From assembly GCF_027595985.1 (NCBI RefSeq), contig NC_073306.1:100749926-100813925 (forward strand): a stretch of DNA of 64,000 nucleotides. Reading direction: 5' to 3'. A program made the position numbers and the translations under genes. Of the stretch, positions 11,985 to 24,567 are shown one piece after another. Under the pieces are notes generated by a model. The model was not told the origin of the DNA. It saw only the letters and a program-made list of their open reading frames with translations, and did no database searches. Numbering within the stretch: position 1 is the stretch's first letter; every line of letters starts with the position of its first letter. The stretch is from Sorex araneus (Eukaryota > Chordata > Mammalia > Eulipotyphla > Soricidae).

Positions 11985-13084
11985 AACACACACACACAAA
12001 AATCACAAAAACAAAATAAACAAAAGAAGAGAAACTTACATTTAAATCTAAGACCGAAGCTGTATTAGTTTAGACTCTTATAAGGGACAAAAACAACAAT
12101 TCAGATTATATTAAACATAGTAAAACTATAAGTAACTAGGATTTAAGTTCTAGGCGTTTAATGGCATATTAGGATTTTTTTTTTTTCTTCTTCTCTTTGT
12201 TTCTTCTACTGTCTTTTAGACCAGCTTCTCTTTCTGTTGGCCTCTTTCTTTCCTACGATTGGCTTTCCTCCAGCAGGTTAGATTTACTATGGTCTATCCC
12301 ACGTTTGTGTCCCAAGAATTACTCTTTTTAGTGTTCATATGTGAATATCAAAAGATTACTCTTAATAGGGATGAGACACGTCTCTCCTTGCAGGTTTTGC
12401 TTTTTTGTTTTTGTTTTGGACACAGAAATGAAATGCCATGATTGATGAGGCTGAGTCACCTGATTGGCTTGGGGATGAGATGTTATCACTGTCAGCCTCA
12501 GCAAAGTCGCCTGAAATGGGGGACAGGCAGTTTCCAAAAGGAAGATCTGAAGTTTAGACTCCAGGCTGATGCTTAGCACAGAGACGGTCGGTCTACAAGA
12601 ATTAAAACAACAAATGAGCGGGTAGGTGGGAGGAAAATAGAGGGTCGAGTAGAAGTAAGGGTGTAGGGATTTAAAAAATGGCTTTTTTTATAGGTAGAAA
12701 ATAGGTACAGATAGTAGTAGCCAGAGTAGAAGAGTATTAGCCAAAGTAGCCAATCTCTGTAAGAATATTGGTAATCATTTTTCTTTTAAAAATGTTTTTA
12801 GGTGCTGGAAATTGAAGCAGGTCAGCCACATGCAAGGCAAGTACCTTATCTCCTGCACTATATTTCCAGCCTCCAGAATGTTGGTACTCCTGAAGTGATT
12901 ACATAATGCAATGCAAACTCTCATGACAGCATTTTCCAGCCTCAACCTGAATGTGTATGAAGAAATAAATATTTAGTGGTTGTCCATACTAAAAGTTCTT
13001 CTTAGCAGGATAGTGGACTTTCACTCTGATTAGTTAGTGTTGGATAATCTCCCTTTGAAAAGGCCAAAATATGAGGGCTGATGT
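11985..13084. other. Mostly unique sequence with one old SINE fragment
   Basis: Nothing recognised except a type A-like remnant on the minus strand at about 12795-12875. Confidence 0.5.
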
Positions 13085-13260
13085 CACATCTCCTTCACTT
13101 TCATTTATTTTCAGTATATTCTCAGAAGTAGAATTGCTGGATCACAAGGTAATTCTATTATTAATTTCTAGAGGAACCACTATACAGTAACTTTACCATT
13201 TTATATTCCCACTAATATCATGTTACATTCCTACCCTGCGTACAAAAAGACTTTAATTTC
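13085..13260 (-). mobile_element. Ancient L1 fragment
   Basis: The GTAGAATTGCTGGATCACAA motif near 13127 is typical of the reverse strand of mammalian L1 ORF2/3' regions. Confidence 0.6.
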
Positions 13261-13271
13261 TTTATAATTAG

Positions 13272-13525
13272 TTGTAGAGACTCGAGAGATTACACAGGTG
13301 AAGGCACATACCTTGCATGTAGCTGATATTGCTTTGGTCCCTGGCACCATGTGGCCCCTTGGATAGGGCTAAGTGCAGCCCTAGAGACTCTTGACAACCT
13401 GTAGGGTGGCTGGGTAATCTCCAGCACCACCTCCACACCCTCAAGCCCTCCATGCCTTTGAACTTCAGGCCTGGTTGCCTGGGAATACCTGAGCACTGTT
13501 CAGGAAAAACACCCAACACCCCACA
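13272..13525 (+). mobile_element. Old SINE with a tRNA-like head and a longer body
   Basis: The head-like segment (GAGATTACACAGGTGAAGGC, then CTTGCATGTAGCTGA) is followed by a longer body unlike types A and B. It may be an older family related to those at 45270 and 53822. Confidence 0.5.
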
Positions 13526-13682
13526 AATAAGACTAGGGAGAAAATAAACTGCAAAATTATGATCATGTGTTGCCAAAATACTAGCTTATATTTTATAGAA
13601 GTGTGTACTTACTTTATTGTGATTTTTAAAAATTACTTTCAGTTACTGTCTAGTCTTTTTTGTTTGTTTTGTTTTGGGGCCA

Positions 13683-13800
13683 TACCCAGCTGTCAGCCAT
13701 ACCCAATAGTCGACCTCCACTAGCCAGCCACCACCACGCTCCAGGCCGCTTTCCAGAGGGCCGAACCTCACGCATGAGTGAAGCCCCACAGAACCAGGTA
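13683..13800 (+). mobile_element. Fragment of the GC-rich unit family
   Basis: CTCCAGGCCGCTTTCCAGAG and ACGCATGAGTGAAGCCCCAC match the units at 23630-23690 and 37935-37980. Confidence 0.6.
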
Positions 13801-15199
13801 AAAAATAAAGGAAAATTTGGGGGGGAAAAAGGGGAAAATCAACTTACAATGAAACTATCTTTGTAGGAGCAAAATGCTACAAATATCTAAATGGGAGCAA
13901 TTCCAGACATAGATTCTGATGAAATGCACTCAGTGTTACTTTCTTTTTAATTACTTTAGTTGAGCTTTGATTTTATAGCTTTATTCTGATAGTCCTAAAT
14001 ACGGTGAGTCCAGACCTTCTCTCGTGTATGATTTATTTCCCTTTTTCTGTGAACACCCTTTTCTGGGATCAGGGATTCAGTCTAGTGTTAAGTGGTACAG
14101 CTCTTAATGTTACCAGGAAACAGCAGACAAAATGTTTCACAGGCTGCTTTTATCAGAATGTCTCTGGAAGGTTTCACTCAATAGCCTACCCAGAAATACT
14201 TAGTTTTTCTACAACCACCCCCGACCAGCCCCTGTCCTCCCCAATTTTCCCTACTTCTCAAATTTATCTTCAGGGATATTTATTTCAAGGTATCGGAAAT
14301 TTTGAAAACACATATAGTTTACAAAACTGTGTCACTATTTAGGTTTTTTTTTCCTTGACCCTATAAGAAGGCAGAGATTTATCATCGTGTTTTGTTGGTA
14401 CTTTTCTCCATCTCAAAGATAATAAATTATTGAGAAGCCATTTGGTCTATAAAAATGAAATACACAGCCCTTCCCCATCCAGCATGCTACTTGGACTGGC
14501 TCCAGCTGCTGTGAACTGCAGTTGGGAAAAAGAAAACAAATCTCTTACACATTATGGGTTGATCCTTTGCAGGGGATGGAGGAGAACAATGACCTGATGG
14601 ACTATTTGCCTCTGATGCTGTGGAGGGCCACATAGTCAGCTCTTTTGCTGCCCCCAGAAAGGCTCTTTGTTCTTCTGAATGTTGGTGTTCTTAGACTCTT
14701 TACCTATGTTTTTTTCTTTTCTAATTCAGGCTAAACTTTTAATTAAAATTTTTTTTATCATTGTTTAGGCAATGTGGTTCCAATTATGTTATGGCACTGA
14801 TGTCCAAAGTTACTGTATTCACCACCACCTATGTTTTTCTGCTCTAAGGGGGCCATTACGGATGGTATTTAGGAGACCGTAGAGAGCCAAGGATTGAATT
14901 CAGGCCTCCCGCTTGCAAAGCATGTGGTAAGCCCTTTGATGTATCTTTGATGTATGTTTTTAGTTAAATCTTATGTAGCACTCTAGTCAGATAGAGATAT
15001 AGCTCCCAGGAATTGACAAGATTTACAATTTTCTCCTGTGTTTGGGTCACATGCCCCTTTGAAAATCTGATGTTATGAATTCCTTCATTCTCCTTCCAAC
15101 TGTATTAGTGCATACTGAAATACTTCAGAGTGTTTACAAATTTCTTGACTATCAACTCTTCAGTTTTTTACAGGTCTGTGACACTTACTGGAATTTATT
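13801..15199. other. Mostly unique sequence
   Basis: No gene recognised. A degraded SINE-like remnant lies at about 14845-14940. Confidence 0.5.
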
Positions 15200-15210
15200 T
15201 CTTCTATGAC

Positions 15211-15395
15211 TTTTTTTTTTTTTTTTTTTTGCTTTTTGGATCACACCTGGCAATGCACAGGGGTCACTCCTGGCTCATGCACTCAGGAATCACCCCTGGC
15301 GGTGCTCAGGGGACCATATGGGATGCTGGGATTTGAACCCGGGTCGGCCGCATGCAAGGCAAACGCCCTACCGCTGTGCTATCGCTCCAGCCCCC
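15211..15395 (-). mobile_element. Type A SINE with target-site duplication
   Basis: Near-consensus copy with a long poly-T at 15211-15230. The TSD TCTTCTATGAC is at 15200-15210 and 15396-15406. Confidence 0.92.
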
Positions 15396-15589
15396 TCTTC
15401 TATGACTTTTTAAGAAAGCTTTTTGCATGTATCTGCTAAGATTATTTATTCCATTCAAAAAGATTTATTATTTCATAGTGACCTCATCTTTAATAGTTAA
15501 CTGAGGTAATAATTAATTTACATCAGTTTAATTTTCAGAAAAACACTTAGATTTCAACATCTCATTATGTTCAAAGTCTAGTTTTCATC

Positions 15590-16325
15590 CACCACCATAC
15601 AATTAAGCATTTTTACTTGCATTATCTACCTTTCATTGTCCCTCTTTGGTGATCACCATCCTGCTGTCAGAACCTTAGCATTTGTTTTTGGTTTGCTGTG
15701 TTCATTTGCTTTGTTTCCTGATCTTCTGCATAGAATCTCATGGTATTTGTCTTTCTCTAATTTAGTTTACTTAGCATAATCCCCTCATGGTCCTTCCATT
15801 TTGTTGTATATGGCAAGATTTCATCTTTTTTTTTAATAGCCAAGCAATATTTTCAGTTTCATGCTGCATCTTTTTTATCTACTCATTGATCAACAGACAC
15901 TTAAGTTGTTTTCATGATGACTATTGTTAGTAACGTTGCAGTAAATGTAGATAAATACCTTCAAATGGAATAGATGAATCATAAGTTATCTCTATTTAAA
16001 TATTTTTAGACAAATCTCTATACTGTTTTCCAAATGGTTGCACCAAATTACATTCTCAAAAAACCGTATACGGTTTTTCTCCAGTCTTCCTTCTACATCC
16101 TCACCAATATGACTTTTGATTATAGCTATTTTAAATGGTATATGGTTATGTCTCAATGTGGGCTTTCATTTTAATTTCCCTAATGTTAAGTGATGATGAT
16201 GATGATGAACTGTTTCATGTGCCAGTTTCAACCATTTCTATTTCTTAGATGAAAAGCTTATTTTAAGGTCCTCTATCCATTTTTCATTCAGCTTTTTAAT
16301 TTTTTACTGTGCTGTAAAACTTGTT
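15590..16325 (-). mobile_element. Ancient L1 ORF2/3' fragment
   Basis: The plus strand reads as the antisense of mammalian L1: TGCATAGAATCTCATGGTAT, TAGCCAAGCAATATTTTCAG and GTAACGTTGCAGTAAATG blocks in the expected order. The coding frame is destroyed. Confidence 0.7.
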
Positions 16326-16395
16326 CATGTATTTTAGATCTTACAGATATTTGCTCTTCAGATATATCTTCTCATTCAGTAGGTTTCATTTTCAT

Positions 16396-16556
16396 TTTTT
16401 TTCTTTTTGGATCATACCTGGTGATGCACAGGGGTTATTCCTGGATCTGCATTCAGGAATCACTCCTGGCAGTGCTGAGGGGGACCATATGGGATGCTGG
16501 GAATCGAACCCGGGTCGGCTTTGTGGAAGGCAAATGCTGCTGTACTATCACTCCAG
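16396..16556 (-). mobile_element. Type A SINE
   Basis: Full body, with the head partly deleted near 16535. Inserted at the edge of old L1 sequence. Confidence 0.8.
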
Positions 16557-16829
16557 CATTAATTTTATCTTTGTCCCAGGAAAGAGTTTGGATTTTATCT
16601 TGCAGGAAATAACTCATACTTTTTTTTTCTTTAGTAGGAAGAGAATGGTGTATTCAGATATTTCAAATTAAATGGAGACATCATAATCCTGCACTCATCA
16701 GGATTGTCTTAGTTATGTGAGCAATTTTGGAGTTCTATATGTATTTTAAAAGTCCTGTTTTAGTTTTGTGAAAGATTTTGATATTGCTTTAGATAAAAAG
16801 GGCGTTTTAACAATGATAATTCTTCCTAT

Positions 16830-17077
16830 GGGCTGGAGCAATAGCACAGTGGGTAGGGCATTTGTCTTGCACTCGGCTGACCCAGTTCGATTCCTCCGCC
16901 CCTCTCGGAGAGCCCAGTAAACTACTGAGAGTATTCCGCCCCCACAGCAGAGCCTGGCAAGCCACCCGTGACATATTTGATATGCCAAAAACAGTAACAA
17001 GTCTCACAATGGAGACATTACTGGTGCCCGCTTGAGCAAATTGATGAGCAACGGGATGACAGTGCTATAGTGCTATG
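16830..17077 (+). mobile_element. SINE type B with target-site duplication
   Basis: Complete head and body ending in AGTGCTATAGTGCTATG. The TSD is ATTCTTCCTAT (16819-16829) and ATTCTTTCTAT (17078-17088), with one mismatch. Confidence 0.88.
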
Positions 17078-17129
17078 ATTCTTTCTATTTATGAGCAAGG
17101 ACTGTATTTCCATTTCCTCCTTTGTTCGT

Positions 17130-17920
17130 TTTGTTTGGGGGCCACACCCAATGACTCAGAGGTTATTCTTGACTCTGCCCTGAGTAATTACTCATGCTGG
17201 TGGTGCTCAGGGAACATATGGGATGCTGGAGATCAAACCTGGGTTAGCTGTATGCAAGGCAAACGTCCTACCTGCTATATTATTTACATCCTACTTGCTA
17301 TCTTATTGTTCTGGCTCCCTGTGTTTCCCTTTATTTTTACAATTTACTTCAGCAGGATCCTATTGTTTTCAGTGTATAGGTCTTTCACCTCCTCAGTTAA
17401 ATTTTTTGGGGGGCAGGGGGAAAGATGGGCACACATGGTTGTGCTTAGGGCTTGTTCCTGACTATGTGCTCAGGGATCACTTATGGAGGTGCTCTGTGTA
17501 TTGAATGGGGTCCTAGGGATCAAACCAGGTGTGTGTGAGGGGGCAGATGTTATATACAAGACAAATGCCCTAATGTACTATTGTTTTAGCCCCTACTTGG
17601 TTAAATTTATTCCTGGTATTTGAAGATTGATAACTACTTTTTTTGTTGTTGATTTTTTTTTCTCCATACCAGGTGGTGTCAGGGCTTTCTCTTGTCTCAG
17701 TGCTCAGGGGGTCACTCCTTGGTGGTATTCAGGGACCATAAGCAGTGCCGGGGATCAAACGAGGGCTGCAAGTCTTAACCTTTGCACTATCTCTCTGGCC
17801 AGATACCTACTTTTTTTTTGAGGAAGGGGGAGGGAAAGTGCAGGGATGGAACCTAGGGCTTCACAGATGCAAGGCAAGTGTTCTACTTCTGAGCTTCCCC
17901 GGGTCTGTGGCATTCGCATT
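17130..17920 (-). mobile_element. Cluster of four old type A-like SINEs
   Basis: Separate degraded minus-strand copies lie at about 17130-17285, 17405-17595, 17640-17800 and 17815-17910. Each shows a GGTGCTCAGGG-like block followed by a head remnant. Confidence 0.65.
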
Positions 17921-18938
17921 TTGAAATTGCTATTAGAGACCTCTACCTCCCTTCTGTTCTTTTAAACCATGTCTGCAATGCTCACGCACCCAGCCTCTGG
18001 CATCAGTGCAGGATTGTCATAAATCTAATACTACCATTAGATTTGGGTACAATCAGTATCCCCAAACAAGTGATTACAAAAACTAAGCTTTGTGTGGTGT
18101 CAATTTGATAAAATTCCAGGATATTTTGTGAGATAAAAATTAGCTTTCTTTAAATTTAGCTGACCTAGGGAATAAGCCTTTGACCTAAGCTTCTGGGCTT
18201 TGAACTCAGGTAAGTGTGAGTGTGAATTTCAGCTGGCATGCTAAATAATTCTGTGGGATGCTTGTACAATTTATCTTGCCTGACTATTCTAAAACTGACG
18301 ATAATCTAAACACATCTTACATGTTTAATAAATTGTAGCTATTTTTAAATGATCATTTAGTTATAATCCTTACCTCTGAAAGAAAGAACCAAAAGGTTTT
18401 GCTGTTGTTATTGCTCTTTGTTTGTTCTGGGCGTGGGGCAACACTTGGTAGTGCTCAGGGTGGCTTCTGGCTCAGTGCTCAGGGGCTGCCCCAGCAGTGC
18501 AGGAGTAAGGATGGGCATGATGGTGCCAGGGATTGAACCTGGAACTCCTGCATGCAAAGCCTGCACTCCAGACAATTGAGTTTTCTCCCTGACCAGAGTT
18601 TTCTGTTTTATTTGCACAGATGTAAACTAACAGAGCCCTTTGTGGGTGATACAAAAGAAGACAAAGCCTCTGCTAATTATAAATATTCTCATTTTGGATA
18701 GTGCCTCTTTGTGTGGTACAGACTTCTAAGATTGTATTATTCAAGGTAAATGTCTCTGTCTTAAATATTTTAAAGCAAGTTAAGTGAACTATTAGCTACC
18801 AATAGAAATACTTGATAAAGTACAGGGGATCAACTTGGGGATTCCTGCATGCAAGACATGTGTACCACCCTTTGAGCTTTCTCCCCACTGGGTACCTTTA
18901 TTGTTATTATTTAAAATTACTATTATTATTATTATTAG
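17921..18938. other. Unique sequence with old SINE remnants
   Basis: A degraded minus-strand SINE at about 18415-18598 and a head fragment at 18830-18892. Otherwise nothing recognised; (ATT)n near 18921-18938. Confidence 0.5.
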
Positions 18939-19099
18939 TGCTTTTGGGTCACACCCAGTGATGCACAGGGGTTACTCCTGGCTCTGCACTCAGGAATTAC
19001 TTCTGGCGGTGCTCAGTGAACCATACGGGATGCTGAGAATCAGACCTGGGTCGACTGCATGCAAGGCAAATGCCCCACCTGCTATGCTATTGCTCCAGT
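18939..19099 (-). mobile_element. Type A SINE with ATT-rich tail
   Basis: Near-complete minus-strand copy. Its tail has become an (AAT)n repeat at 18921-18938. Confidence 0.82.
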
Positions 19100-20071
19100 A
19101 CTCTCCCTCCCCCCACACACCCGGTACCTTTAAAAGGAAATGCTGCTTTAATTTTTGGTTGGCTTAACTTAGTCCCCTTGCTAGAAATTTTGCACAGGAT
19201 TCCCACCCCAACAGGCTATTGAGTTAAAGTGGGACACTGACCCTGACTTACACTCAGGTCAGAGGACCGAAGCATGGTAATTACATAGGCAACTCAGTGA
19301 GCTCATTTCTGATCTGAATTGCTAAAGGTTCTTAGGATCTGAGCTGTTGCAAACGACTTTACTTTTCTTTCTTTTCACCCAGTTCAATAGTTAATACATC
19401 TGCAAAGTCTTCCTTTGCAGAGTCTAAAGATGTTAATGCTAACTAGCTAGTTAGTGAGCTAGGATCATTCACTACATAAGGCTGTCAAGGTTAAATGGGA
19501 ACAACTCCAGGGGGTGCTGTTCACATAACTGCAATGCATTTGGTGCCCCTGGAGTTGAGTAGAGAATGACTTTTACAACTGTGCACTCACATTACTTTAA
19601 ATGCAGAGTGGCAGGGATTAGAGAGTCCCTTTCTTACTGCACTTTAGCCATTGCTTTCACTAGGCAGAAAAGGGCTGTCTGGTTCAACGAATCTCTGAAG
19701 AACAGTAACAATCAGTGCTCCTTGTTCCAAGAATTCTAGGAATTCTGTACTGTATCATTTCACTGTGACTGGTTCCCAGAAACCTTGATCCATCAACAAC
19801 TGTCCTGGCTCAGGGACAAACTTCTGAGATTCTGCAACTTTCTTCACAGCTTCTTCCCAATACATGAGTCCCCTGGGTGAACTGGATATAAGACCTCTAA
19901 AATATTTAGTTGATGTGAGTGAGAGATGGGGGCTGAGCAAACTTGGAGATCTGTAATATATCAGCCCCCCTGCAAGGCTGTATTAGAACTGGTTTGCTTC
20001 CCATACCTGCTGTTTCCAGGGGGAGCTCTTTAGGTTAGAGAAGAAAAAAAACCACTTAAATAGTTTAAGTA
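19100..20071. other. Unique sequence
   Basis: No gene or repeat recognised. Confidence 0.5.
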
Positions 20072-20084
20072 AAAGCAAAGAAGG

Positions 20085-21211
20085 CCTCACCCAAGATGGG
20101 ATGAACCTCACCTGAGAGTGGACCGGCAGGAAAACCCAGATATGCAGGAACTGTGACTGAGATCTCCAAGCCCGCTTGGATCAGGACTGGGTCTCCTCTC
20201 CCCAGGTCCCCAGTTTTCCAGTAGCTTGGAAGTCACACCCACAAACTGCCCCCCAGTGCCATGTAATCTCATCAACGGCCAAGATCCAGAGATTATAAAC
20301 TAAAGCTCCCAGAAGACAGTGCCTCAGAATGCTCTGACCCTGCACCAGGCTGTCTTCACCTGGGCACCTCAGAGGGGGCGGATTGAGTTTTCCTCCCTGA
20401 CCCAAGCAGAACCCTGGCAGCCAAAAACCTCCAGAACCCAACCACCACCATGCCCAAGGCCACTTTCCACATGCTTGGACAAGTCTCAACCAAGAGGGGA
20501 CGAGCCTCACCCAAGATGGAATGAACCTCACCCGAGAGTGAGCCAGCAAGAAAAGCCAGGTATGCAAGAACCTGTGACTGAGATCTCCAAGCCTGCTTGG
20601 ACTGAGACTGGGCCTCCTTCCCCCAGTTCCCCAATTTTCCAGTAGCTTGGCAGTCACACCCACAAACTGCCCCTGGTGCCATGTAATCTCATCAATGGCC
20701 AAGACCCAGAGACTATAAACTAAAGCTCCCGGAAGAGAGCACTGCAGAATTTCCTGGACATCATATTTTATCCATAACAAGAAATACAAAACAAATCATC
20801 TAGCATTGCCTTTTCAGCAGGTTTGAGTGATGGTAGGACTGGTGTCAAGATATCAAATGTAACCAAAGTAGAGAGAGAGTATGGGGGAAATTATCTGCCA
20901 CACAGGCATGGGAAGGGTTGGAACAGGGGTGGGAATGGGGGAATACTGGGGATTTTGGAGGTAGAAAATGTGCACTGGTGAAGAGATGAGTGTTTGATGA
21001 TTGTATGACCGAATCCCAAACATGAAAGCTTTGTAACTGTATCTCATGGTGAATCAAAAAAAGGGGGGAAATAATAATAATAATAATAATAACAATAAAA
21101 TAATAAGGTAAAATTAATATTCTGCATAAAAAAGCAATGTGGAGTTTATACCAATTCAGTTAGCTTAATCAATGGCTGAATAAATAGCAGTACTCCTACA
21201 TTATTAAAAAA
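20085..21211 (+). mobile_element. Composite retroelement: tandem ~420-bp units plus L1-like 3' end
   Basis: Two tandem GC-rich units start at 20093 and 20513 (period 420), both opening AAGATGG(G/A)ATGAACCTCACC; the second is incomplete. From about 20755 an A-rich linker leads into an L1-type 3' UTR (GTGCACTGGTGAAGAGATGA near 20971) and an (AAT)n tail at 21070-21100. A further ~110 nt with AATAAA near 21180 and a second A-run may be a 3' transduction. The likely TSD is AAAGCAAAGAAGG at 20072-20084 and AAAGTAAAGAAGG at 21212-21224, one mismatch. There is no ORF1 or ORF2, so it is non-autonomous. Confidence 0.65.
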
Positions 21212-21451
21212 AAAGTAAAGAAGGTTTCTTGACTCCCATTACTCACATGAGTGTGGCTGGCTTCAGGTGCTTAGATAATACCCTTGAATACAAATGCTCT
21301 CTTCTCTTCTCCTAGTTTCATCTTTGAATTCTAGATTCCTTGGTGCTGATTTTGTTTGCAGTGAGGTCTTTTCATTTAGTGCTCTCTAACCTCTCCAGGC
21401 CACACACTATAGCTTAGAAATTCTAGACAAAGGAACCCAGAAATTTTTAAG

Positions 21452-21493
<42 letters not shown>

Positions 21494-21599
21494 ACTTACT
21501 CCCAAATCAAATAAATGTAAAAATCAAAGAATTGTGTCTCTGGGGTGTGGCTCTTCAGTGAATCAGTGTCTGGCTTTTATTTATTTATTCATTTCTTTT
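21212..21599. repeat. Unique sequence with a CA microsatellite
   Basis: (AC)n at about 21454-21496; the rest is unremarkable. Confidence 0.8.
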
Positions 21600-21770
21600 T
21601 TTTTTGTGGGAGGGGGAACCACACAGGTGATACTTAGGGCTTCTTCCTGGCTCTACACTCAGGGGTCACTCCTGGCAGGCTTAAACCATCATATGTGGCA
21701 TAGGGATCAAACCCTGGTTGGCCAAATGCAAGGCAAGCACCATGTGCCATTGTATTATTGCCCTGGCCCC
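21600..21770 (-). mobile_element. Old type A-like SINE
   Basis: Degraded body and head on the minus strand, with poly-T at 21597-21605. Confidence 0.65.
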
Positions 21771-21928
21771 TGAATCAGTTTCTATAGCAGAGCAAATGAT
21801 GACTTCTGATTGATTGGGCCTGGGTCATGTGTCCATAGGGTGATTAAAGAATGTCCATCTCCCAACCTCTGGACCTTGGAATCATACAGGTGCAGGTGAA
21901 AAAAAAAAAAGAAAGAAAAAAGAAAGCT

Positions 21929-22085
21929 GGGGCTGGAGCGATAGCACAGCGAGTAGGGCGTTTGCCTTGCACGCGGCCGACCCGGGTTCGAATCCCAGCA
22001 TCCCATATGGTCCCCTGAGCACTGCCAGGAGTAATTCCTGAGTGTAGAACCAGGAGAAACCCCTGTGCATCGCCGGGTGTGACCC

Positions 22086-22116
<31 letters not shown>

Positions 22117-22120
22117 AAAA
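21929..22120 (+). mobile_element. Type A SINE, near consensus
   Basis: Head GGGGCTGGAGCGATAGCACA, B box GGGTTCGAATCCC, end GGGTGTGACCCAAAAAGC, then a long A-run. The 15-bp TSD AGAAAAAAGAAAGCT is at 21914-21928 and 22121-22135. One of the youngest copies in the window. Confidence 0.95.
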
Positions 22121-22221
22121 AGAAAAAAGAAAGCTATTATTCTAAGAAACATCAAGATGCGACTGCAGGAGAATTGACTTTGGATCAGGCCTCCTTAGCA
22201 ATTCCTTCTCTCACCATGTAA

Positions 22222-22327
22222 AGCTTGCCGGGCTCTCCGAGAGGGACAGAGGAATGGAACCCGGGTTGGCCATGTGCAAGGCAAATGCCCTACCCTCTGT
22301 GCTAACACACACACACACACACACACA
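22222..22327 (-). mobile_element. SINE type B fragment next to a CA repeat
   Basis: Only the head and the first body block remain, on the minus strand, followed by (CA)n at 22305-22327. Confidence 0.7.
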
Positions 22328-22376
22328 TTATAGTACTCTGGTGTTATTTAAATATAGGTGAATAGAGAGTGTCATT

Positions 22377-22608
22377 GGCTAGAGTGACAGCACAGTGGGT
22401 AGCGCATTTGCTTTGCACGTGGCTGACCGGGTTTGATTCCCCCATCCCTCTCGGAGAGGCCTGCAAGCTACCGAGCCTGGCAAGCTACCAGGGTGTATTC
22501 AATATGCCAAAAACGGTAACAACAAGTCTCATAATGGAGATGCTACTGGTGCCTCCTTGAGCAAATCAATGAGCAACAGGATGACAGTGACACAGTGATA
22601 CAGTGATA
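22377..22608 (+). mobile_element. SINE type B
   Basis: Head and body with small deletions. The tail is ACAGTGA(C)-type repeats at about 22583-22608, with no poly(A). Confidence 0.85.
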
Positions 22609-22749
22609 CCATATAAAGCTAGTGGGTTGGGCTCTTTTCACCTGTGGCAGTTCTGAGACAATGTTTCTTTTTTTAGGAGTAACCTACTGTTTGGTGAACT
22701 GCTCACACAGCTTTTTATCAAAATGTGTAAAAGCTTTATAAATAGCCTA

Positions 22750-23440
22750 CCTAAACAAACCTGTTTCTGCTCTAAACTTACTTGACCTTTCCATAACTTT
22801 CATATTGTTGACATCCATTTCTACCTTAAATGTTCTCTTTTGTTGACATTTCCAGCACTGTGTGATCTCCTTGTTTTCTTTCTAGCTCCCTGATCTTCAT
22901 TTAAGCCTCAGTCTCCTGAATGAACTCACATAATGTAAGGTACAAAATTTTCTCGGCCTCACTTCCTTGACCATTGCTAGTCCCTTCATTTCGGGCATCA
23001 TCATCTCTTCTGGGTGATACTGTCATCCTGTCTATAGCTTGTAGTTTTATGCCCCTCAAATCTATCCAAGCACAGCAAGATTTGCTTAGCTCCCACTCTG
23101 AATGACATCTGTTGTTCCCTCATGGCCTATAGATGGTAATAATTGGTCCTTTGTTAATTGGTCCTGACCTTTCTAATCCACCTCATTTCTTCCTTGATTC
23201 CCACTGGATTTTCATCATTTCAAACACATTGTAGATCCATCATAAATGCAATGCTATTTGAATTTGCTCACGATATTCCCTTTGCCTGACATGACTCTTT
23301 CCCCCACTTACCTACCTTGGAATTCTCTACTGGTTTTCAAAACGCATTTCAAGCATCATGTTTTGCTGGAAACATTCTTAATGTCCCTGCTATGGGTAAA
23401 AATTAAAAAAAAATTTTCCATGCTGTATTAAATTATACAT
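22750..23440 (+). mobile_element. L2 remnant
   Basis: CGATATTCCCTTTGCCTGAC near 23270 followed by CATTTCAAGCATCATG-type sequence matches the order of the ancient mammalian L2 3' region. It is heavily diverged and non-coding. Confidence 0.6.
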
Positions 23441-23479
23441 TACTACATTTCACATTTTATTTATATTTAAGCCTTAAAA

Positions 23480-24560
23480 AAGACTGGAAAAATGAGGCCC
23501 CCATAACATGCCATCGGACTCCGCACCAGGCTGTTTGACACGGGGTGCCCCAGACGGGGGTGGGTGGAGAGCCCTCTCCACCCCAAGGGACCCAGCTCCG
23601 GCAGCCAAAAAACTTCAGAACCCAACCACCATCATGTTCAAGGCCGCTTCCCACACGCTCAGGCCGAGCCCCACGCATGAGTGAAATCTTATGGAACCCA
23701 GGTAGTGTGGAACTTTTTGACCTTAGACTCGGGGCTCAATGGGACTAGGAGCGGAGATCCTCTGCCCACTTCCTCCAGTCTCCGGTGACCCAGGGGTCAT
23801 GCCCATAAGCCACGTCCTGCCGGTACCAGATAATCTCCTCATCGGCTACCACCAGATCCCATGGCTGCTTCTCCCAAGAGGGAGCAAAAACTGAGGCGCC
23901 CATAACCATGCCACCGGACTTCACGCCAGGCTGTTTCACCTGGGGCACTCCAGAGGGGGGCGGGTGAGAGCCCTCCCCACCCCAAGGGACCCAGCTCCCG
24001 CAGCAAAAAAAGTCCAGAACCCAACCGATGCCACACTCAAGGCTGCTTCCCACACGCTCAGGCTGAGCCTCACATATGAATAAACATATTCCTGGATTGC
24101 GCAGTCATTTGTGCGACATATCATAAGACACTACCTACCCATTCTCCATAATTACCACACCACAGTTGATGGGGCTCAGATAGTAGGCAACAAATCATAG
24201 AGGGAAATATATATATGCATATATACATATTTTCAGATATATATACCAAAGCCCACATCACCCAAACTTTAACAACTTGTTAGTGATATCCTATAGAATG
24301 TCTTAATGGCTCCTGCCAAAATAGAACAATCTCCACACTGTTTCCTATATGAACACTTTTTTGGAAGCATGTTCAGCAGTTCTTCACAACAGATAATATG
24401 AAATATATTATTTTGGTTGTGTTTTGGGACAGGGATTGGGGTTTGGGATGGAAACATCCCAAATTTAGTGATGGGAAGGTGTAATGGTGGTGGTATGGAT
24501 GTCTGAATATTAAATATAATCAAATATTATAAACTAACTTATAAAATAAAAAAAATTTTA
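23480..24560 (+). mobile_element. Composite retroelement with two ~400-bp units
   Basis: GC-rich units begin near 23499 and 23899 (CCCATAAC(C)ATGCCA(C/T)CGGACT), a period of about 400. They share AGAACCCAACC, CACACGCTCAGG and ACATATTCCTGGA blocks with the copy at 37.8 kb. A linker with ACAAATCATAGAGGG (24190) and an AT-rich 3' part ending in AATAAA and A-runs at 24540-24567 follow. No coding frame survives. Confidence 0.6.
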
Positions 24561-24567
24561 AAATAAA

